Part shown: in pieces, positions 18,201 to 26,269 of the stretch
How the letters are laid out: the number at the start of each line of letters is the position of its first letter
Numbering within the stretch: position 1 is the first letter of the stretch
Source: Gammaproteobacteria bacterium
GTDB lineage: Bacteria > Pseudomonadota > Gammaproteobacteria > Ga0077536
Direction: 5' to 3'
DNA length: 40,180 nt
Assembly (NCBI GenBank): GCA_019747795.1
Contig: JAIEQK010000113.1
Location: forward strand, 1 to 40,180
The notes under the pieces: model-generated
The model's input: only the letters and a program-made list of their open reading frames with translations
What the model was told of the DNA's origin: nothing
Databases searched by the model: none
Made by a program: the position numbers and the translations under genes

Positions 18201-21200
18201 GCGGTCAACCAGGATGGACGCAGCAGTGGCCTGACCGCCCCCAACGGCCCCTCGCAGACGCGGGTGATCGCCAGCGCGCTCGCGGTGGGCGGCGTGTCAC
18301 CGGCGGATGTGCAGTATCTGGAGTGCCACGGAACCGGTACTGTCCTCGGCGACCCGATCGAAGTCCAGGCCGCCAACGCGATCCTCGCCAAGGGTCGTAC
18401 ACCAGAGAGCCCGTGCGTGATCGGGTCGGTCAAGTCCAATCTCGGGCACCTGGAAGCCGCCGCCGGCATCGCCGGTCTGATCAAGGTCGTGCTCGCGTTG
18501 CAACACGGCACGATCCCACGCACCCTGCACTTCCACACGCCCAATGCGCGCATCCCGTGGCACGCCCTGGCGGTGAAGGTCGCCGCAGAACCCGTCCCAT
18601 GGCCGGCCGGTGCGCGGAAACGCCTCGCGGGTGTGAGTTCGTTCGGCTTCGCCGGGACCAACGCGCACGTCGTCCTCGAAGAGGCGCCGCGCGAGCAGTC
18701 CGAGCAAGGAGGTGCGGCGCCGGAGCAGACCGCGGAAACGCGCCTGCTTGCGCTCTCGGCGCGGAGCGAGAAAGCGCTCGCGGATCTTGCCGGCCGTTAC
18801 GCGGCGTGGCTGGAAGCACATCCCGAGTCTCGGCTGGGGGATGTCTGCCATACCGCCAACGTCGGGCGCAATCATTTCGAGTATCGCGCTGCGCTGCTGT
18901 GCAATTCGATTGACAGTGCGCGCGAGCAACTCGCGGGCTTCGTGCGTGGTGAGGCCAAGCCGACCACGATGCGTGGCGGCGTGCCACGGGAGACGCGTCC
19001 GCAGGTGGTGTTCCTGTTCCCTGGACAGGGACTGCAATACGCCGGCATGGCACGCGATCTCTACGACAAGGCGCCGGCATTTCGCGAGTGCCTCGACCGC
19101 TGCGCCGCGGTCTACGACGAGTTCGGCCGTGAGGATGGCTCACCGTCGCTGATCGAGGTGATGTTCGACCCCAACGGCGCGGACCGCCTTCGGCAGACCC
19201 GTTTCGTGCAACCGGCGCTCTATGCACTGCAGGTGTCGCTGGCGGCCCTGTGGCGCAGCTGGGGCGTCGTGCCGGACACGGTGCTCGGGCACAGCGCGGG
19301 TGAATACGCCGCAGCATGTGTGGCGGGCGCATTCGATGTGGAGGCCGGCCTCAAGCTGATCCTCGAGCGCGCGCGCCTGATGCAGACCCTGCCAGCGGGC
19401 GGGACGATGCTGTCGGTCACGGCATCCGCTGCGACCGTCGAGGCGATGCTCGCGGATGACCCCGCAACCTCGGTCTCGGCATACAACGGTCTGAACACGG
19501 TCATCAGCGGGCCGGTGGGGCGGCTTGATGCGCTGATGCAGCGGTGCGACGAGCAGGGGCTCTACTGCCAGAAGCTGCCGGCATCGAACGCGTTTCACAG
19601 CCACGACGTCGACCCTATTCTCGACCGGTTCGAGGCCTTTGCTCGCGGTATCGAGTACCGCGCGCTGACGGGGCAGCTCATCAGCACGATGACCGGTGCG
19701 CCCGTCGCCACCGGTGAGGTGCTGGACGCGACTTACTGGCGCAACCAGGCGCGCCGGCCGGTTCGCTTCACGCAAGCGGTGCAGTCGCTGTTCGAGACCG
19801 TGGGTTGTGACGTTGCGCTGGAGCTCGGACCGCAGGCGGAGCTCATCTGGTTGGCGCAGATGTGTTGGCGGCCCGAGCACAAGGTGCTGTGGACGAGTTC
19901 GCTGGCGAAGAACAGGAATGCGCGTGACCAGATGCTGTCCGCGGCGGGACAGCTCTATGTGAACGGGATGGCCCTGGATTTCGCCGCCATGGAGGGTGAA
20001 TCGTCCGGTCGCCACACCAGGCTGGCCCTTCCCACCTATCCCTTCCAGCACCAAAGGTATTGGCCAGACGGGGGCTTCACGGCCCGGCGCGGGTCGAACC
20101 TGCGCCACTTGTTGTTCGATTTGGAATGGCAGGTGTCGACACCACGGCGCGAGGATGCGTCGCGATTCGAGCAGCGCACCTGGCTGATCCTGGGCGCCGC
20201 GAACGGCATCGCCGGCGAGTTGGTCGGGCGCCTGGAGGCGATGGGAAGCCGTGTGCTCCTGGCGGAACTGCCCGCGGATCGCGCTGCCATCCCGGCATGC
20301 CTGGCGGCATGCCTGCAGGAGGCCGCGGGCGACCACACCCGTCCTCTGCAGGGGGTCGTCCATCTGTGGAGCCTGGACGACGATACGTCGCCGGATAGCC
20401 TGGAAGCGCTGAAAGCGGCCCAGGAGCGCGGCGTGCTCAGCGCCCTTGCCCTGGCCCAGCGCCTGATGCGCGATCAGCTCCGGGCAGAACTGTGGTTGGT
20501 GACCCAGGGTGTACACAGGGTCATCGAAAGCGATCAGGTCAATGCGACCCATGCGCCACTGTGGGGACTGGGGAAGTCCCTCGCGCTGGGCCTCGGCCAC
20601 CCGGAAATATTGCGCGGCATGCTGGATCTGCCCCGCGGCACCGATGCTGCCACCCTGGTCGAGCAGCTCTGCCAGACGCTGAAAGCCGACGATCACGAGG
20701 ACCATATCGCCTTGCGGCAGGGCCAGCGATGGGTGGCACGGCTGCAGCCCGCCGCGGAACGGGTTCCTGCGAAGACGATGAGCCTCGATACGGCTGGTGC
20801 ATACCTGATCACAGGCGGATTGGGCGCGATTGGTTTGCACGTGGCCGAGCGGCTGGCCAAGCGCGGAGTGCGGCACCTGGTATTGACTGGCCGCAGTGTT
20901 CCGAGTGCAGCCGCGATGCAAACCATAGGCGCGCTCGAGGAGCAGGGGTGCGTGGTGAGGACGTTGCAGGTAGACGTCACTCAGGCGCAGGACGTCGCGC
21001 GTCTCTTTGACGAAATTGCCGATTCCGGCCTGCCGCGCCTGGTGGGACTGATCCATGCGGCTGGCGCCACGGATGCAGTAGGCATCGACGAACTCTCCAG
21101 TGACCGGTTCAGCGCAATCCTGGCGCCGAAGGTCTGGGGCGCATGGTTGCTCGACCGGGAGGTCCGCGCGCGCAACCTCGATCTGTCGATGTTCGTCTGC

Positions 21201-24200
21201 ATGTCCTCGATGGCCGCGCTGTGGGGCGCGCCCGGTCAGGCGCACTACGCCGCGGCGAACATCTACCTCGATGCCTTGATGTCTGCCCGGCATGCCGAAG
21301 GGCTGGCGGGGCTCAGCGTGAACTATGGTCCATGGCAGGGCCCGGGCGTGGCAGCCAACCAGGAAGCCAGGGAATTCCACCAGCGTATCGGTTTGCGCGA
21401 AATCGATCCCGCGGTGGCCCTCGATGCCTTGGAAGCAATCATCTGCTCGGGCGTCAGCCAGATGGCGGTCGCCGACGTCGACTGGAACACATTCATTCCG
21501 GTGGCCGAGGCGCAGCGGCCTCGACCGCTGCTGGAAGGCTGGGCCGGGGCGCCGGTGCACGCCGCTCCCGCAGCACGCGACGAGTCGTCGATCGCTCTTG
21601 CGCGTCTGCGTTCTGCGCCCGAAGCCGAGCGCGTCGGGCTGCTCGCGACCACCATCAGGAGCGCGGTGGCGCAGATTCTCAAGATCGACCTCCACGAACT
21701 CGAGGAGGACGTGTCGTGGTTCACGCTCGGCATGAATTCGCTCATGGCCGTGGAAGTCACCAACCACCTGAGACGTTTCCTCGGCCAGGGTGCGGTGACC
21801 GCCCAACTTGTGTTCGAGCACCCCACCGTTGACCAACTGGCAACGGTGCTGGCCCATTCGCTGGACGTCGATGGCGCCGGCGTGCCGGCTGCAACGGACG
21901 CCGCAGCGCCGGACCGCGGGGCCGAGGCGAGCGAGCGCCTCGAGTTTCCGGCGACGGTGGGTCAGACCGGCATGTGGTTCCTGCAGCAGGTCGCGCCGAC
22001 GTCCCGCCATTTCAATCTCCCGGTCGCGGTACGGTTCTCGCGGGTAATCCGCCCGGAACTTCTCGAGCGAGCGCTGCGCGAACTCATGCTCCGGCACGAT
22101 GCGCTGCGCACGACGTTCGAGATCAGGGACGGCCAGCTCCTGCAGATCGTCCAGAAACACCTGATGCCGATGTTGCGCGTGGTCGACCTCAGTGAGCATG
22201 CAAGCCCCGAGGCCGGTCTGCGCAAGCTCCAGGAAGCGGAGGCGCAGAAGCTGTTCGATCTGACGCACGGGTCGCTCGTGCGTTTCACGCTCGTCAACCT
22301 CGCGGCGCAAGACCAGGTGCTCATGATCAGCATGCACCACGGGATCTCCGACGGTGCCTCTCTGCGCGTGCTGCTGGACGAGTTTCTCGCGCTGCACGAG
22401 TCGCTGGAGAAGGGCGAGAAACTCTCGCTCCCGGCCCCGGAAGCCCAGTTCGGAGCCTACGCCGCCTTTGAGCGTCGCAAGCTCGACGCGCGCACGGTGC
22501 AAGACGACGTCGCTTACTGGCGGAAAGAGCTGGACGGCATTCCGCCGCTGGATCTGCCCTCCGATCGCGTGCGACCGGCCGTGCTTACCCAGAATGGCGA
22601 TGCGGTGCTCTTCGAGCTCTCCGCCGAACTCAGCGCCAGGGTGCACGAGTGCAGCCGGAGCGCCGGGGTGACGCCGTTCGTGACCCTGCTGGCGACCTGG
22701 AGCCTGCTGCTCAACCGCTACTCCGGTCAGAGTGATTTCGGTATCGGTGCATCCGTTGCTGGCCGCGATGGACCGCAATGGGGCAGGGTCATCGGGTTCT
22801 TCCTCAACATGCTGACCTTGCGCGTGCGGCTGGACCAGGATTGGACCGTGCGCGAGCTCCTGGCGCATGTGGCCGCGGTGACCAAGGGTGCGTACGCGCA
22901 CCAGTCACTGCCGATAGAGTGGCTGATTGAGCAGCTCAATCCTCCGCGGGAGCCGAGTCGCACACCGCTGTTCCAGTCGGCCCTCACCCTGCAGGTTCCT
23001 ACCCATGAATTCGAGGCGCGCATGGATGCTGCGGGCATGCGGATTATCGACCTGCGGCCCGCCCGACTTGCGTCGCAGTTCGACACTACCTTGTTCCTGG
23101 AAGAGACGAGCCAGGGCTTCAAGGGCTTCCTCGAGTACAACACCGATCTGTTCGATCGCTGGCGCGCCGAGCAGATGATCGCTCACTTCAAGACGCTGCT
23201 GTCGGCACTGACCAGCCAGCCGGACAGCGCGATCGCTGCACTGCCGCTGTTGTCTCCTGAAGAAGAGCAATTCCTGCTCAGCGAGTGGAACCAGTCGGCG
23301 CAACAGTTTCCGATGGATCGCTGCGTGCACGAGCTGATTGTCGAACGGGCACGGCGTGATCCACGCAGGGTCGCGGTGGTCTGCAAAGAGCAGCGCCTGA
23401 CCTACCGGGAATTGAACGAGAGATCCAACCAGCTGGCGCACCATCTGCGCAGCCACGGCGTCGGGCCCGGGACATTGGTCGGCCTTTGCCTCGATCGCTC
23501 TCCGGCCATGGTGATTGGTGTACTTGGCGTGATCAAGGCCGGTGGCGCGTACGTGCCGCTGGATCCGAGCTTCCCCAAGCAGCGCCTGCAGTTGATGCTC
23601 GATGACGCGAAGGTGGCGGTGCTCGTGACCCAGAGTGCCTCGCTGGATTGGCTTCCCGAACTGGAGGCCGTGGTGGTCTGCGTCGACCGTGACGCCGAGC
23701 GCATCGCCCAGGAATCCAACCGCGACCTCCCGCCAGTCGCCCAACTCGCAGATCCTTACTGCGTCCTCTATACATCCGGATCGACGGGCAGGCCCAAGGG
23801 CGTGGTGGTGACGCACCGCAGCCTGCTGAACTTCCTCCTGTCGATGGGCGAGAAGACGGAATTCACTTCCGCGGACGTCATCGTGGCGGTGACGACGCTG
23901 AGCTTCGACATCTCCAAGCTCGAGCTCCTGCTGCCCCTGCTGCACGGCGCGCGTACCGTGATCGCCACGCTGGAGGAGACGCGGGACGGACAGCGCCTGC
24001 AACAGGTGCTCCGCGAGAGCAATGCCACCATCATGCAGGCGACGCCCTCGACCTGGCGCATGCTCCTGGCCTCGGGTTGGACCAACCCGGAGCGGATCCG
24101 CGTGCTGTGCGGCGGTGAGGCAATGAACCAGGACCTGGCCAAGAGCCTGCTCGACGTCACTCCTTGCCTGTGGAACGTCTACGGCCCCACGGAGACGACC

Positions 24201-26249
24201 ATCTGGTCCACGATCCACAGGGTTCGACATGCTGATCGCCCGACGGCGCCAATCGGCTATCCCATCGCCAACACGCAGATCTACATCCTCGACGAGCGAC
24301 TGCGGCCGGTACCGATAGGGGTTCCGGGAGAGTTGTACATCGGCGGGGACGGGCTCGCGTGGGGCTACCTGAATCAGCCAGAGCTGACGGCAGAGCGCTT
24401 CATTCCTGACCCCTTCACGCAGCGGGTCGGCGCCCGCATGTATCGAACGGGCGACCTTTGCCAGCGCCTTCCGGACGGCAACATCGAGTACCTCGGCCGG
24501 GGCGACCAGCAGGTCAAGGTGCGGGGTTTCCGCATCGAGATCGGCGACATCGAAGCGGCCATGGCCGCATGCCCGGGCGTTCGCCAGGCCGCCGTGAGGA
24601 CCTGGAAAGGTCGCGACGGACTGGATTTCCTTGCCGGGTACGTGGTCCCCGACCAGGATCACCCGCCCGCGATTGCGGACATCAAGGCCGCGCTGCGCGA
24701 GAAACTGCCAGACTACATGGTTCCCGGCATGTTCATGCTCCTGGACGAGTTCCCGCTCACGCCGAACAAGAAGGTCGACCGTCGCGCCCTGCCATCACCC
24801 GAGCAAGTGCGCGAGCTGACCCAGAATGAATTCGTCGCGCCGACGACCGAGGCGCAGAAGACGCTGGCCGAGGTGTGGAGGGAAGTCCTCGACGTGGAAC
24901 GCGTGGGTATCCACGACAACTTCTTCGAACTCGGCGGGCACTCCCTGCTCATCGTCAGCATCCTGACCCGGCTGAAACAGCAGTTCGACGTCGAGATATC
25001 GATCGGCGACCTCTACCAGAACCCGACGGTCGAAGCACTGGCCGCGCACCTCGAACTTGGCAGAGGCGCCCGGGGGCAGAGCACGGCGGTCGATACGGCG
25101 GCGGCCGATACCGCGGCGTCGCCCGTCGAGGTTCATCACCAGGTGGGTGACGGCCCCACGTACACCTACCGGCAATATCGCGCGGGCGACAAGGGGCCGG
25201 CGATGGCAGCGCTCCGCGAGACCTACGGAGATGGATTCGCGCGGAATGCCGAAAGGACGTTCGACTGGAAGTACCTGGAGAATCCATTGACGCCGGCCAG
25301 TGGCCCGAAGCTGGACATTCTCGAATGCGACGACAAGATCGTAGGCATGAACGGCCGGATCCCCGTCCTGTTCAAGATCGGTACAGACGAGCTGCCGGGC
25401 GTCTGGAACGCCGATACACATGTCGTGCCGGATCACCGCAGCGTCTCGGTCTGGTTCGCCTACCAGGCCAACAAGATCGCTCCGAAGGTTTCACTCGGCA
25501 TGCCGAGCCCGAACAACTACGCGATCCTTTCAGCCGCCAATGCGGTCATCGATGTTGGTCGATTCACGGATCTCAAGGCTTGCCTTGACCTGGGGCCGAT
25601 ACTCAAGGCGAAGGGTATCAACGCAGTGCTGTCCTCGGTCTGCGGCGGAGTCTTTTCCGTGGTTCCCAAGCTCTTCAGTGTCTATGCGAAGCTCCGCGCC
25701 AAGAGCGACATCGTGGTCGAGGAGGTTGATCGATTCGACAGCCGGCTCGATGACCTGTGGCAGTCGGTTGCCCGTGACTATGAAGGAACCATGGTACGGA
25801 ACAAGAGATTCCTCGCCTGGCGATTCGATCGCTGTCCAAACCGGGACTACACGCGCTTTGTCGCAGAGAGGGATGGCGAGATCGTCGGTTACATGGTGAC
25901 CCGGCATTTCCGTTGGGGCGGGTTCGGACGTGGCCGCATCGTCGATTATCTCGTGCGTCCAGGCGACACCGCCGCCTTGAACAGCCTGCTCGAGAGAGCG
26001 ACCCGGGACTTCGCGTCACGTGGGATTGTCTCGATCATCTGCTCGGTCTACACGACCAACCAAGAACAACTACAGGAGTTTCGCCGGCACGGATTCCTGT
26101 ACAGTCGACCAGGCTCGCAGATCTGCATCGACCGCAGTTCCCTGGCGGACACCCTGGCGGGCATCAAGCACTGGTTCTTTACCTATGCCGATGGAGACAT
26201 CGATTACTGCGATGACTACTCGCAACTCGAGGGGGGCGAGGGCGGCTAG
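15267..26249 (+). CDS. Hybrid assembly line FAAL-ACP-KS-AT-KR-ACP-C-A-PCP-GNAT (lipo-aminoacyl synthase)
   Basis: A 3660-residue PKS/NRPS megasynthase. Domains by residue: fatty acyl-AMP ligase (about 20-590; YTSGSTGEPKG near 183, FFHDMGLVGS, PNFAYDLC); ACP1 (Ser654 in LGIDSM); KS (about 715-1130; Cys886, His1021, His1061); AT (about 1248-1590; Ser1343 in GHSAGE, His1444 in NAFH); KR (about 1620-2070; GGLGAIG near 1850, Ser1981, Tyr1994); ACP2 (Ser2158 in LGMNSL, with Asn for the usual Asp); condensation domain (HHGISDG 2357-2363); adenylation domain (about 2690-3170); PCP (Ser3226 in LGGHSL); C-terminal GNAT-like domain (about 3295-3660). There is no DH, ER or thioesterase. The expected chemistry is: activate a fatty acid, extend once, reduce to beta-hydroxy, condense with one amino acid. 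The residues at adenylation code positions read D-I-L-Q-L-G-V-I-W, close to published glycine codes. ATG 15267 has only a weak GGAA upstream. The extender probably comes from the divergent FkbH operon. The product is inferred, not shown. Confidence 0.93.
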   Translation: MRTGTRGEKSAHDSRDLQEDRQPVEWTSFTEVPQWRARHQGDLPAFVYLADGERETHRLTFAELDRQARWVAAWLQEQALIGQRVLLLYPPGLDFVIGFLGCLYAGSVAVPAYPPHPRRVDPRLVSIIEDCRPSAALCVQSDHEHLAGCLADRHLKILATDSVPEPVEPWTGQAVDLDAIAYLQYTSGSTGEPKGVMVSHRNLLHQAQYLLGICQYDTSSVHVSWQPFFHDMGLVGSLVEPIFSGAMAVIMSPAAFLRNPIRWLEAISKYRGTGVTAPNFAYDLCVKGTTPAQREGLDLSSWAGAWNGAEPILADVLDRFSEVFEPYGFRPTTHLPSYGMAETTLCVTASRLDRLPVIVHFKGSALEQNRVEPCAADEVSAVRLVGSGIAGGGLEVAIVDPATLRRSPEGSIGEIWVSGPSVAEGYWQRPELTDATFNAHIAESNEGPYLRTGDLGFLHEGELFVTGRLKDMIIIRGRNLYPQDLELVAQRSHKALQANACAAFSVEVDGKEELAVALEVTRSGRHHLDADEVFEVVRRAIGEHSGVALHWIGLVQPNGIPRTSSGKVMRRACRQRHLSGELSLLAEWRADARDEPQATAAQVDGGMLERLHSLLPSARHPVLVRHLQQEIALALELRALPDPHMGFERLGIDSMGAVELVNRLHEQLEGAVELPTTLLFDEPNIDAVARFVEQALFGVPDEAAVPDRAERTLDEPIAVVGLACRFPAARDAEAFWRVLDEGIDAVREVPADRWDISQYFDADPSAVGKMSTRFGGFVDGIDGFDAAFFDISPREAVSMDPQHRQLLEVSWQALEDAGIAPATLDGRPVGVFVGISTGDYQHMLADQGPQFTDAFMATGTAPSAAVGRLSFLLGLQGPCISVDTACSSSLVAVHLAVQSLRAGECEAALAGGVNAVLRPDITVAFSKAGILAPDGRCRPFDDAADGYVRGEGCGVVVLKRLRDAERDGDNVLAVIRGSAVNQDGRSSGLTAPNGPSQTRVIASALAVGGVSPADVQYLECHGTGTVLGDPIEVQAANAILAKGRTPESPCVIGSVKSNLGHLEAAAGIAGLIKVVLALQHGTIPRTLHFHTPNARIPWHALAVKVAAEPVPWPAGARKRLAGVSSFGFAGTNAHVVLEEAPREQSEQGGAAPEQTAETRLLALSARSEKALADLAGRYAAWLEAHPESRLGDVCHTANVGRNHFEYRAALLCNSIDSAREQLAGFVRGEAKPTTMRGGVPRETRPQVVFLFPGQGLQYAGMARDLYDKAPAFRECLDRCAAVYDEFGREDGSPSLIEVMFDPNGADRLRQTRFVQPALYALQVSLAALWRSWGVVPDTVLGHSAGEYAAACVAGAFDVEAGLKLILERARLMQTLPAGGTMLSVTASAATVEAMLADDPATSVSAYNGLNTVISGPVGRLDALMQRCDEQGLYCQKLPASNAFHSHDVDPILDRFEAFARGIEYRALTGQLISTMTGAPVATGEVLDATYWRNQARRPVRFTQAVQSLFETVGCDVALELGPQAELIWLAQMCWRPEHKVLWTSSLAKNRNARDQMLSAAGQLYVNGMALDFAAMEGESSGRHTRLALPTYPFQHQRYWPDGGFTARRGSNLRHLLFDLEWQVSTPRREDASRFEQRTWLILGAANGIAGELVGRLEAMGSRVLLAELPADRAAIPACLAACLQEAAGDHTRPLQGVVHLWSLDDDTSPDSLEALKAAQERGVLSALALAQRLMRDQLRAELWLVTQGVHRVIESDQVNATHAPLWGLGKSLALGLGHPEILRGMLDLPRGTDAATLVEQLCQTLKADDHEDHIALRQGQRWVARLQPAAERVPAKTMSLDTAGAYLITGGLGAIGLHVAERLAKRGVRHLVLTGRSVPSAAAMQTIGALEEQGCVVRTLQVDVTQAQDVARLFDEIADSGLPRLVGLIHAAGATDAVGIDELSSDRFSAILAPKVWGAWLLDREVRARNLDLSMFVCMSSMAALWGAPGQAHYAAANIYLDALMSARHAEGLAGLSVNYGPWQGPGVAANQEAREFHQRIGLREIDPAVALDALEAIICSGVSQMAVADVDWNTFIPVAEAQRPRPLLEGWAGAPVHAAPAARDESSIALARLRSAPEAERVGLLATTIRSAVAQILKIDLHELEEDVSWFTLGMNSLMAVEVTNHLRRFLGQGAVTAQLVFEHPTVDQLATVLAHSLDVDGAGVPAATDAAAPDRGAEASERLEFPATVGQTGMWFLQQVAPTSRHFNLPVAVRFSRVIRPELLERALRELMLRHDALRTTFEIRDGQLLQIVQKHLMPMLRVVDLSEHASPEAGLRKLQEAEAQKLFDLTHGSLVRFTLVNLAAQDQVLMISMHHGISDGASLRVLLDEFLALHESLEKGEKLSLPAPEAQFGAYAAFERRKLDARTVQDDVAYWRKELDGIPPLDLPSDRVRPAVLTQNGDAVLFELSAELSARVHECSRSAGVTPFVTLLATWSLLLNRYSGQSDFGIGASVAGRDGPQWGRVIGFFLNMLTLRVRLDQDWTVRELLAHVAAVTKGAYAHQSLPIEWLIEQLNPPREPSRTPLFQSALTLQVPTHEFEARMDAAGMRIIDLRPARLASQFDTTLFLEETSQGFKGFLEYNTDLFDRWRAEQMIAHFKTLLSALTSQPDSAIAALPLLSPEEEQFLLSEWNQSAQQFPMDRCVHELIVERARRDPRRVAVVCKEQRLTYRELNERSNQLAHHLRSHGVGPGTLVGLCLDRSPAMVIGVLGVIKAGGAYVPLDPSFPKQRLQLMLDDAKVAVLVTQSASLDWLPELEAVVVCVDRDAERIAQESNRDLPPVAQLADPYCVLYTSGSTGRPKGVVVTHRSLLNFLLSMGEKTEFTSADVIVAVTTLSFDISKLELLLPLLHGARTVIATLEETRDGQRLQQVLRESNATIMQATPSTWRMLLASGWTNPERIRVLCGGEAMNQDLAKSLLDVTPCLWNVYGPTETTIWSTIHRVRHADRPTAPIGYPIANTQIYILDERLRPVPIGVPGELYIGGDGLAWGYLNQPELTAERFIPDPFTQRVGARMYRTGDLCQRLPDGNIEYLGRGDQQVKVRGFRIEIGDIEAAMAACPGVRQAAVRTWKGRDGLDFLAGYVVPDQDHPPAIADIKAALREKLPDYMVPGMFMLLDEFPLTPNKKVDRRALPSPEQVRELTQNEFVAPTTEAQKTLAEVWREVLDVERVGIHDNFFELGGHSLLIVSILTRLKQQFDVEISIGDLYQNPTVEALAAHLELGRGARGQSTAVDTAAADTAASPVEVHHQVGDGPTYTYRQYRAGDKGPAMAALRETYGDGFARNAERTFDWKYLENPLTPASGPKLDILECDDKIVGMNGRIPVLFKIGTDELPGVWNADTHVVPDHRSVSVWFAYQANKIAPKVSLGMPSPNNYAILSAANAVIDVGRFTDLKACLDLGPILKAKGINAVLSSVCGGVFSVVPKLFSVYAKLRAKSDIVVEEVDRFDSRLDDLWQSVARDYEGTMVRNKRFLAWRFDRCPNRDYTRFVAERDGEIVGYMVTRHFRWGGFGRGRIVDYLVRPGDTAALNSLLERATRDFASRGIVSIICSVYTTNQEQLQEFRRHGFLYSRPGSQICIDRSSLADTLAGIKHWFFTYADGDIDYCDDYSQLEGGEGG

Positions 26250-26269
26250 ACCGCCCTGCCGGCGGGGCA

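Noticed and set aside
20100-20790. Possible dehydratase domain between AT and KR
   Set aside because: The segment matches the structural (non-catalytic) half of a ketoreductase; no HxxxGxxxxP dehydratase motif is present.
15246-24662. Very long minus-strand open frames (882, 1253 and 585 codons) opposite the megasynthase
   Set aside because: They are mirror frames of a G+C-rich coding gene. Their translations are Arg/Gln/His-rich without domains, while the plus strand has every catalytic motif of a PKS/NRPS.
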